Below, in pieces: positions 1 to 7,318 of a DNA stretch of 64,000 nt (position 1 is the stretch's first letter; every line of letters begins with the position of its first letter). Source of the stretch: Haematobacter massiliensis (lineage in GTDB: Bacteria; Pseudomonadota; Alphaproteobacteria; Rhodobacterales; Rhodobacteraceae); the NCBI RefSeq assembly GCF_000740795.1, contig NZ_JGYG01000002.1, positions 248,001 through 312,000 on the forward strand. Direction: 5' to 3'. The notes below the pieces were generated by a model that saw only the letters and a program-made list of their open reading frames with translations, was not told the DNA's origin and made no database searches. Both the position numbers and the translations under genes were made by a program.

Positions 1-1379
1 GTCCGCCCGAACTCCGGGCCAAGGACTTCCATGAGATTTACGGGGAGTTCTCGGACCCGAAGGCGGCGGAGCAATCAGGCCGCTGCTCGCAATGCGGCGT
101 CCCCTATTGCCAGGCGCATTGCCCGCTCTCCAACAATATTCCCGACTGGCTCCGAATGACCGCAGAGGGGCGTCTGCAGGAGGCCTATGACCTCAGCCAG
201 GCGACCAATACCTTCCCGGAGATCTGCGGCCGCATCTGCCCGCAGGATCGTCTGTGCGAAGGGAACTGCGTCATCGAACAGTCGGGCCACGGCACCGTCA
301 CCATCGGCTCCGTGGAGAAATACATCACCGACACCGCCTGGGAACAGGGCTGGGTGAAGCCGATCCGTCCCGCCGTCGAGCGGGAGGAGAGCGTGGGCAT
401 CGTCGGCGCCGGGCCTGCGGGGCTTGCTGCGGCGGATCGCCTGCGGCGCATGGGCTTCAAGGTCACGATCTATGATAAATACGACCGTGCGGGCGGGCTG
501 ATGACCTATGGCATCCCCGGCTTCAAACTGGAGAAACCGGTCGTCATGCGGCGCTACGAGCAGCTTGTGGATGGCGGGGTTGAGTTCGTGATGAACTGCC
601 GTATCGGCGATGCGATGGATTTCGCGGCGCTGCGCGGCAAGCATGACGCGCTGCTGATCGCCACCGGTGTTTACAAGGCGCGCGACATCAAGGCGCCCGG
701 CGTGGGCCTCAAGGGAATCGTGCAGGCGCTGGACTATCTGACCGCGTCCAATCGTCAGTCCTTCGGTGACAGCGTGCCGGAGATCGAGTCGGGCGAGCTG
801 AACGCCGATGGCAAGCGCGTTGTGGTGATCGGCGGCGGCGACACCGCGATGGACTGCGTGCGCACCGCGATCCGCCAAGGGGCTGTCAGCGTCAAATGCC
901 TGTATCGCCGCGACCGCGCGAATATGCCCGGCTCCCAGCGGGAGACGCAGAATGCGGAGGAGGAGGGCGTCGAATTCGTCTGGCTCTCCGCTCCGAAGGG
1001 TTTCGTGGGTGAGGGTGCCGTCACCGGCGTCATGGTGCAGCGCATGCGCCTTGGCCCGCCGGATGCGACGGGGCGGCAGATGCCGGAACTCATCGAGGGC
1101 GCCGATTACGTCGAGGATGTCGATATCGTCATCACCGCGCTCGGCTTCGAGCCGGAGGAGATCCCGACGCTCTGGAACGTGCCGGATCTGGAAGTCACGC
1201 GCTGGGGAACGGTCAAGGCCGATTTCCGCACCCATGCCACCAACCTGCCCGGTGTCTATGCCGCGGGGGATATCGTGCGCGGGGCGAGCCTCGTCGTCTG
1301 GGCGATCCGTGACGGGCGGGAGGCGGCGGATTCCATCGCCGACTACCTCAGCCAGTCGGCACGGGTGGCCGCCGAATGA
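1..1379 (+). CDS. gltD: Glutamate synthase (NADPH) small subunit, 5' end outside window
   Basis: Small subunit of bacterial glutamate synthase. It passes electrons from NADPH through FAD and Fe-S clusters to the large subunit, which makes two glutamates from glutamine and 2-oxoglutarate. The reading frame is open from base 3 with no start codon, so the beginning lies before the window. About 459 residues are visible, close to the usual 470-480. An N-terminal cysteine cluster (CSQCGVPYCQAHCP, from base 84) and a second one (CGRICPQDRLCEGNC, near 225) bind the [4Fe-4S] clusters. A GAGPAGLAAADRL loop near 405 binds FAD and a GGGDTAMDC loop near 830 binds NADPH. The stop overlaps the start of the GFA gene (ATGA), and gltB follows, so the three genes look like one operon. 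The identification is secure; only the missing start is uncertain. Confidence 0.96.
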   Translation, partial: PPELRAKDFHEIYGEFSDPKAAEQSGRCSQCGVPYCQAHCPLSNNIPDWLRMTAEGRLQEAYDLSQATNTFPEICGRICPQDRLCEGNCVIEQSGHGTVTIGSVEKYITDTAWEQGWVKPIRPAVEREESVGIVGAGPAGLAAADRLRRMGFKVTIYDKYDRAGGLMTYGIPGFKLEKPVVMRRYEQLVDGGVEFVMNCRIGDAMDFAALRGKHDALLIATGVYKARDIKAPGVGLKGIVQALDYLTASNRQSFGDSVPEIESGELNADGKRVVVIGGGDTAMDCVRTAIRQGAVSVKCLYRRDRANMPGSQRETQNAEEEGVEFVWLSAPKGFVGEGAVTGVMVQRMRLGPPDATGRQMPELIEGADYVEDVDIVITALGFEPEEIPTLWNVPDLEVTRWGTVKADFRTHATNLPGVYAAGDIVRGASLVVWAIRDGREAADSIADYLSQSARVAAE

Positions 1380-1843
1380 CCGCCGCTGCCGGAGCCGCCG
1401 CCATCGGCGGCGTGCGCACCGGGCGCTGTCTCTGCGGCGGCGTGCAGATCTCCATCCGCAACGCTCCAGCCACGCTCGGGGCCTGCCATTGCGAGAACTG
1501 CCGCCGCTGGACAGGATCGGCGCTCATCGCGCTGTCGGTGGCGCCTCAGGACATCGCCATCGTCGGATCCGACAGGATCACCGCCTACCGCTCCTCCGAC
1601 TGGGCGACGCGGTCGTTCTGTACGGTCTGCGGTTCGACCCTCTGGTACCGGCTCACCGTGCCTACGCCGGAGGCGGCGAGCTACGAGATCCCCGTCGGCC
1701 TGCTCGACAATCCGCATGGGCTCGCGCTGACCAGCGAGATCTACATTGACCGGAAGCCCGACGGCTACGTGCTCGCGGGCGCCACCAAGCAACAGACCGC
1801 CGCCGAGATCGAGGCGTTCATCCAAGCCTCCATGAAGGAGTGA
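1376..1843 (+). CDS. GFA family protein (glutathione-dependent formaldehyde-activating enzyme/CENP-V fold)
   Basis: A 155-residue zinc-binding protein of the GFA family. It has the family's cysteine pattern: CLCGG near residue 18, CHCENCRRWTG near 38, and FCTVCGSTLWY near 81. The founding member was described as speeding up formation of S-hydroxymethylglutathione from formaldehyde and glutathione, but most family members have no proven substrate, so the function is left open. The ATG overlaps the gltD stop by four bases and the stop lies three bases before gltB, so it is probably translated with the glutamate synthase subunits. Its position between gltD and gltB is unusual, because the two subunit genes are normally adjacent. 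Confidence 0.88.
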   Translation: MTAAAGAAAIGGVRTGRCLCGGVQISIRNAPATLGACHCENCRRWTGSALIALSVAPQDIAIVGSDRITAYRSSDWATRSFCTVCGSTLWYRLTVPTPEAASYEIPVGLLDNPHGLALTSEIYIDRKPDGYVLAGATKQQTAAEIEAFIQASMKE

Positions 1844-1846
1844 GCC

Positions 1847-4800
1847 ATGACCAAGTATGATGCCGCCTGGGTCGCAGCCGAGGAAGCCAAGCGCAAGTGG
1901 ATGGCGGAGAACTCGCTTTACCGCGAGGAGGATGAGCATGCCTCCTGCGGTGTTGGGCTCGTCGTCTCGGTGGAAGGCAAGCCCACCCGCCGCGTCGTGC
2001 AGGCGGGCATCGACGCGCTGAAGGCCATCTGGCACCGGGGCGCGGTGGATGCGGATGGCAAGACCGGCGACGGCGCCGGCATCCATGTCCAGATCCCCGT
2101 CCCCTTCTTCTACGACCAGATCCGCCGCACGGGCCATGAGCCGGACATGTCGAAGCTGGTGGCTGTCGGCCAGGTCTTCCTGCCGCGCACCGACTTCGGC
2201 GCGCAGGAACGCTGCCGGACCATCGTGGAAACCGAAGTCCTCCGCATGGGGCACTACATTTACGGCTGGCGGCATGTGCCGGTGAATACCGCCGTTCTGG
2301 GGGAAAAGGCGAATGCCACCCGGCCGGAGATCGAGCAGATCCTGATCCGCTGCGAGAAGGACATCGACGCCGAGACTTTCGAGCGCGAGCTCTATGTGAT
2401 CCGTCGCCGGATCGAGAAGGCCGCCGTCGCCGCGCAGATCTACGGCGTCTATCTCTGTTCGCTGTCCTGCCGCTCGATCATCTACAAGGGCATGATGCTG
2501 GCCGAGCAGGTCGCGGAATTCTATCCCGACCTGAAGGACGAGCGGTTCGAGAGCGCCTTCGCCATCTATCACCAGCGCTATTCCACCAACACCTTCCCCC
2601 AATGGTGGCTGGCCCAGCCCTTCCGCATGCTTGCCCATAACGGCGAGATCAACACGCTCAAGGGCAACGTGAACTGGATGCGGAGCCACGAGATCCGCAT
2701 GGCCTCTTCCGCCTTTGGCGAGATGGCCGAGGATATCAAGCCGATCGTGCCCGCCGGCACCTCCGATTCGGGGGCGCTGGACGCGGTGTTCGAACTCATG
2801 GTGCGTGGCGGGCGCAATGCGCCGATGGTCAAGACCATGCTGGTGCCGGAAGCCTGGTCCAAGGCCACGACCGACATGCCGCAGGCCTGGGCAGACATGT
2901 ATGCCTATTCCAACGCCGTGATGGAGCCTTGGGACGGTCCGGCGGCGCTTGCCATGACCGACGGTCGCTGGGTCTGCGGCGGGCTTGACCGCAACGGCCT
3001 GCGCCCCATGCGTTACGTGGTGACGGGCGACGGCCTGCTGATCGCGGGGTCCGAGGCTGGCATGGTGCCGGTGGACGAGGCGACCGTAGTGGAGAAGGGG
3101 GCGCTTGGCCCCGGCCAGATGATTGCCGTCGATATGGGCGAAGGCAGGCTCTATCACGACCGGGAGATCAAGGACAAACTCGCCGCCTCCGCTCCCTTCG
3201 GAGAGTGGGTGGAGAAGGTCATCGCGCTCAACGACATCATGCGCGACCTGCCGGAGCAGGTGATCCATTCCGGCGCGGAACTGCGCCGCCGCCAGATCGC
3301 CGCCGGTTACACGCTGGAGGAGCTGGAGCAGATCCTCGCCCCCATGGCGGAGGACGGCAAGGAGGCGCTGGCCTCCATGGGCGATGACACGCCCCCTGCG
3401 GTGCTGTCGAAGATCTATCGGCCGCTTTCGCACTTCTTCCGGCAGAACTTCAGCCAGGTAACGAACCCGCCGATCGACTCGCTGCGCGAGGAGCGGGTGA
3501 TGTCGCTGAAAACCCGCTTCGGCAACCTGAAGAACGTGCTGGATCAGGACAGCTCCCAGACCGAGATCATCGTGCTGGAAAGCCCCTTCATCGCCAACGG
3601 GGAGTTCGCGGAACTGCTGCGCCAGTTCGGCCAGAACGTCGGGATCATCGACTGCACCTTCCCGCGCGATGGCGGCCCGGAGGCGCTGAAGCTCGCGCTC
3701 GACCGTATCCGTTCGGAGGCGGAGGATGCCGTGCGCTCCGGTGCGTCGCATATCGTGCTGACGGACGAACATCAGGCGGTGGACAGGATCGGCATGCCGA
3801 TGATCCTCGCCACCTCGGCGGTCCACTCCTGGCTGACCCGCAAGGGTCTGCGGACGTTTTGTTCCATCAACGTCCGCGCGGCAGAATGCATCGACCCGCA
3901 TTACTTCGCGGTGCTGATCGGCGCGGGCGCGACGACGGTGAACCCCTATCTGGCGGAGGATTCCATCGCGGACCGGATCGAGCGCGGATTGCTCGATTCC
4001 ACGCTGATGGCGGCGATGCGGAACTACCGCCATGCCATCGACCTCGGCCTGCTCAAGATCATGGCGAAGATGGGAATCTCCGTGATTTCCTCCTATCGCG
4101 GTGGCCTGAACTTCGAGGCGGTGGGCCTGTCCCGCGCGATGGTGGCGGAATATTTCCCCGGCATGAACAGCCGCATCTCCGGCATCGGCCTGCACGGCAT
4201 CCAGATGAAGGTGGAGGAGATCCACGCCAAGGGCTTCCTCGGCGGAGCCGACGTGCTGCCGATCGGCGGCTTCTACAAGGCGCGCCGCTCGGGCGAGAAG
4301 CACGCCTGGGAAGCGCAGACCATGCATATGTTGCAGGCGGCCTGCGACCGGGCCTCCTATGAGCTGTGGAAGCAGTATTCCGCTGCCATGCGCTCCAACC
4401 CGCCGATCCATATCCGCGACCTGCTGGACATCAAGCCGCTGGGCAAGCCGGTGGCCATCGAGGAGGTGGAGAGCATCACCTCCATCCGCAAGCGGTTCGT
4501 GACGCCGGGCATGTCGCTGGGCGCCCTCGGCCCGGAGGCGCACAAGACCCTCAACATCGCCATGAACCGGATCGGCGCGAAATCCGACTCGGGCGAGGGC
4601 GGTGAGGATCCGGCGCATTTCCTGCCCGACTCGAACGGCGACAATCCGTCCGCCAAGATCAAGCAGGTGGCGTCCGGCCGCTTCGGCGTGACCGCGGAAT
4701 ACCTCAACAACTGCGAGGAGCTGGAGATCAAGGTCGCCCAGGGCGCCAAGCCCGGCGAGGGCGGCCAGCTTCCCGGCATGAAGGTGACGGAACTCATCGC

Positions 4801-6382
4801 GCGCCTGCGCCACTCGACCAAGGGCGTCACGCTGATCTCGCCGCCGCCGCACCATGACATCTATTCCATCGAGGATCTGGCGCAGCTCATCTACGACCTG
4901 AAGCAGATCAACCCGCGCGCCAAGGTGACGGTGAAGCTCGTCTCCGCCAGCGGCGTCGGCACCATCGCGGCGGGCGTGGCCAAGGCCAAGGCCGACATCA
5001 TCCTGATCTCCGGCCACAACGGCGGCACCGGGGCCTCGCCTGCCACCTCCATCAAATTCGCGGGGCTGCCGTGGGAGATGGGGCTGACCGAGGCGCATCA
5101 GGTGCTCGCCATGAACAACCTGCGCGAGCGGGTGACGCTGCGCACCGATGGCGGGCTCCGCACGGGCCGCGACGTGGTCATCGCCGCGATGATGGGCGCC
5201 GAGGAATACGGCATCGGGACCGCCGCGCTGATCGCCATGGGCTGCATCATGGTGCGCCAGTGTCAGTCGAACACCTGCCCGGTCGGCGTCTGCACACAGG
5301 ATGAACGGCTGCGGGCGAAGTTCACCGGCACGGCGGACAAGGTGGTGAACCTCATCACCTTCTATGCGCAGGAGGTGCGGGAGATCCTCGCCTCCCTCGG
5401 CGCGCGGTCTCTGGACGAGGTGATCGGTCGGGCCGACCTGCTGACGCAGGTAAGCCGCGGCTCCGCCTATCTGGACGATCTCGACCTCAATCCGCTGCTG
5501 ATCTCCGTCGATGACACGCACAAATTCGTCTACGACCGGACGAAGCCGCGCAACTACGTGCCCGACACGCTGGATGCGGAGATCGTCGCCGATGGCGCGC
5601 GGTTCTTCGAGGAGGGGGAGAAGATGCAGCTCTCCTACGCCGTGCGGAACACACACCGCACCATCGGCACGCGGGCCTCGTCGCATATCGTGCGGAAGTT
5701 CGGGATGCGGAACAACCTGCAGCCCGACCACCTTACGGTGAAGCTGACCGGCTCCGCGGGCCAGTCGCTCGGGGCTTTTGCCGCGCCGGGGCTGAAGATC
5801 GAGGTGTCGGGCGATGCGAACGACTACGTCGGCAAGGGCCTGTCGGGCGGTATCGTCGTGGTGAGGCCGGCCATGGGCTCTCCGCTCGAGGCCGCGAAGA
5901 ACACGATCATCGGCAATACCGTGCTTTACGGCGCGACGGACGGCTATCTCTTTGCCGCCGGTCGGGCGGGCGAGCGCTTCGCTGTCCGCAACTCCGGCGC
6001 GAAGGTGGTGATCGAGGGCTGCGGCACCAACGGCTGCGAATACATGACCGGCGGGGTTGCGGTGATCCTCGGCTCCATCGGCGCGAACTTCGCCGCCGGG
6101 ATGACGGGGGGCATGGCCTATCTCTATGATCCCGACGGCGTGGCCGCTTCGTTCATCAACGCGGAAACGGTCGTGACCGCCCCGGTGGAGGTCGCCCATT
6201 GGGAGGAGGAGCTGCGCGCGCTCGTCCAGCGCCACGTGGATGAAACCGGAAGCCGCAAGGGCGCCGATCTCCTTCAGCACTGGAAGCTTGAGCTGGGCAA
6301 CTTCGTCCAGGTCTGCCCCAAGGAAATGCTCGTGCATCTGCCCTATCCCATCCGTCTCGCGGAAGGCGCGGCGCGAGCCTGA
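1847..6382 (+). CDS. gltB: Glutamate synthase (NADPH) large subunit
   Basis: Large subunit of glutamate synthase, 1511 residues, the normal length. The N-terminal amidotransferase domain carries the nucleophile Cys34 (ASCGVG), preceded by a 33-residue propeptide that is normally removed. The central and FMN-binding synthase domains follow, with the 3Fe-4S cysteine cluster (CIMVRQCQSNTCPVGVC) near residues 1132-1148. The C-terminal part is the glycine-rich GXGXG helix domain. The amidotransferase domain frees ammonia from glutamine, which is channelled to the FMN site and added to 2-oxoglutarate. The ATG has an AAGGAG ribosome site seven bases upstream. A strong hairpin just downstream ends the operon. 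Nothing looks broken. Confidence 0.98.
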   Translation: MTKYDAAWVAAEEAKRKWMAENSLYREEDEHASCGVGLVVSVEGKPTRRVVQAGIDALKAIWHRGAVDADGKTGDGAGIHVQIPVPFFYDQIRRTGHEPDMSKLVAVGQVFLPRTDFGAQERCRTIVETEVLRMGHYIYGWRHVPVNTAVLGEKANATRPEIEQILIRCEKDIDAETFERELYVIRRRIEKAAVAAQIYGVYLCSLSCRSIIYKGMMLAEQVAEFYPDLKDERFESAFAIYHQRYSTNTFPQWWLAQPFRMLAHNGEINTLKGNVNWMRSHEIRMASSAFGEMAEDIKPIVPAGTSDSGALDAVFELMVRGGRNAPMVKTMLVPEAWSKATTDMPQAWADMYAYSNAVMEPWDGPAALAMTDGRWVCGGLDRNGLRPMRYVVTGDGLLIAGSEAGMVPVDEATVVEKGALGPGQMIAVDMGEGRLYHDREIKDKLAASAPFGEWVEKVIALNDIMRDLPEQVIHSGAELRRRQIAAGYTLEELEQILAPMAEDGKEALASMGDDTPPAVLSKIYRPLSHFFRQNFSQVTNPPIDSLREERVMSLKTRFGNLKNVLDQDSSQTEIIVLESPFIANGEFAELLRQFGQNVGIIDCTFPRDGGPEALKLALDRIRSEAEDAVRSGASHIVLTDEHQAVDRIGMPMILATSAVHSWLTRKGLRTFCSINVRAAECIDPHYFAVLIGAGATTVNPYLAEDSIADRIERGLLDSTLMAAMRNYRHAIDLGLLKIMAKMGISVISSYRGGLNFEAVGLSRAMVAEYFPGMNSRISGIGLHGIQMKVEEIHAKGFLGGADVLPIGGFYKARRSGEKHAWEAQTMHMLQAACDRASYELWKQYSAAMRSNPPIHIRDLLDIKPLGKPVAIEEVESITSIRKRFVTPGMSLGALGPEAHKTLNIAMNRIGAKSDSGEGGEDPAHFLPDSNGDNPSAKIKQVASGRFGVTAEYLNNCEELEIKVAQGAKPGEGGQLPGMKVTELIARLRHSTKGVTLISPPPHHDIYSIEDLAQLIYDLKQINPRAKVTVKLVSASGVGTIAAGVAKAKADIILISGHNGGTGASPATSIKFAGLPWEMGLTEAHQVLAMNNLRERVTLRTDGGLRTGRDVVIAAMMGAEEYGIGTAALIAMGCIMVRQCQSNTCPVGVCTQDERLRAKFTGTADKVVNLITFYAQEVREILASLGARSLDEVIGRADLLTQVSRGSAYLDDLDLNPLLISVDDTHKFVYDRTKPRNYVPDTLDAEIVADGARFFEEGEKMQLSYAVRNTHRTIGTRASSHIVRKFGMRNNLQPDHLTVKLTGSAGQSLGAFAAPGLKIEVSGDANDYVGKGLSGGIVVVRPAMGSPLEAAKNTIIGNTVLYGATDGYLFAAGRAGERFAVRNSGAKVVIEGCGTNGCEYMTGGVAVILGSIGANFAAGMTGGMAYLYDPDGVAASFINAETVVTAPVEVAHWEEELRALVQRHVDETGSRKGADLLQHWKLELGNFVQVCPKEMLVHLPYPIRLAEGAARA

Positions 6383-6407
6383 TCGAAAGCGGGTTCCGCA
6401 ACATCAG

Positions 6408-6440
6408 AAGGAGGGCGGCGACGCCCTCCTTTGCGTTTTG
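6408..6440 (+). terminator. Rho-independent terminator after gltB
   Basis: A perfect hairpin with 10-base arms (AAGGAGGGCG at 6408-6417 and CGCCCTCCTT at 6422-6431, loop GCGA) is followed by a T-rich run. It lies 26 bases after the gltB stop and most likely ends the gltD-GFA-gltB transcript. Confidence 0.85.
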
Positions 6441-6629
6441 CTCCTGCGCCCGCTCTACCGGCAGCGCCGCTGCTCCCAGATTTGCGTCCGTGTGGGTCCG
6501 GTTGGCGCCGGGTGCAGGTCGCCGGATGCCGGATGCCGGTCAGGGAGTACCGCCACGGGAATCGCGATCAGCGCGGCTTCTGCCTCAGGTCGCTGCCGGG
6601 TGGGTTGTCAGCATGCGACGCATAAGCAA

Positions 6630-7058
6630 GGCCGCGCCCGGATCGCTTACAAGCGCGCGAAGACCTCGGTTGCGGCCGACCTGCCGATTCTGCCGGAACT
6701 GGCGGAGGAACTGGAGCAGCTTCCCTCCGACCGGATGCTGTTCATCACTCAAGACGCACGGCCGATCGGCTACAAGCCCGAGACGCTGGGCAATTGGTTT
6801 CGGGACCGTTGCGGGGAGGCCGCCGTGCCTGGATCGCTCCACGGTCTGCGGAAAGCGGGGGCCACGCGCCTTGCGGATGCGGGGGCCACGAACTGGGAAA
6901 TCGCCTCTTATCTCGCACATGCCGACACGAAGCAGGCGGACACCTACACGAAGAAGGCGGACCGATCACGATTGGCAGATAGCGGGTTCGCGAAGCTTGG
7001 GAACGTGTCCAACTTTTCCGAAAAGTTGGACAGAAAGGCCGGAAAAGCCGATGAATAA
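6630..7058 (+). pseudogene. Tyrosine recombinase/phage integrase, 3' remnant
   Basis: The reading frame that ends at 7058 encodes about 140 residues matching the C-terminal catalytic half of phage-type tyrosine recombinases. Visible are the LPILPELAEEL strand region, the HGLRKAGATRLADAG motif with the catalytic His and Arg, the YLAHADTKQADTY segment with the second His, and the likely nucleophilic Tyr in TYTKKAD. The N-terminal core-binding domain and the first catalytic arginine are missing. The frame upstream runs as nonsense back into the gltB terminator, and I see no convincing start codon. The fragment ends 21 bases from the 3' end of tRNA-Glu, the usual place for an integrase, so this is most likely the scar of a lost element. 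Confidence 0.8.
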
Positions 7059-7078
7059 CAATCACTTACAGAAAGAAG

Positions 7079-7153
7079 TGGCAGCCCGTAGGGGAGTCGA
7101 ACCCCTCTTTTCAGGTTGAAAACCTGACGTCCTAACCGATAGACGAACGGGCC
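7079..7153 (-). tRNA. tRNA-Glu (anticodon UUC)
   Basis: Read on the minus strand, the sequence starts GGCCCGTTCGTCT and ends ACGGGCTGCCA, with an encoded CCA. The anticodon stem is TCAGG/CCTGA with loop TTTTCAA, giving anticodon UUC. The T-arm has GGTTCGACTCC. The 75-base length fits. The 1-72 acceptor pair is a G-U. The 3' end faces the integrase remnant. Confidence 0.96.
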
Positions 7154-7261
7154 ACGCTTGGCGTGGGGCGGTATCTAGGGGAGGCGGCGGGGAGGCGCAA
7201 GAGGAAAAACGCAGGGAATGGAGAGATTTCTGCCGTGCAGTTACGGAACACCGCGCGGCAT

Positions 7262-7276
7262 GAACATAAAGGGAAC
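7262..7276 (+). promoter_or_regulatory. Probable LexA (SOS) box upstream of uvrD
   Basis: The sequence GAAC-ATAAAGG-GAAC is an exact GAAC-N7-GAAC direct repeat. It is the reverse complement of the GTTC-N7-GTTC box bound by LexA in alphaproteobacteria. It lies 43 bases before the chosen helicase ATG, a typical operator position. It supports DNA-damage induction of the helicase; binding is inferred, not shown. Confidence 0.7.
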
Positions 7277-7318
7277 GTATCTCTTGGCGCGCGGAGACGC
7301 TTGCGCTATATCGGACCG

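Noticed and set aside
1343-6337. Very long minus-strand open frame (over 1600 codons) opposite gltB
   Set aside because: It is antisense to an intact gltB, rich in His, Arg, Gly and Asp, and has no domain motifs; such mirror frames are normal in high-GC genes.
6240-6630. N-terminal extension of the integrase frame back into gltB
   Set aside because: The residues do not resemble a core-binding domain and the frame crosses the gltB terminator; only the 3' part is integrase-like.
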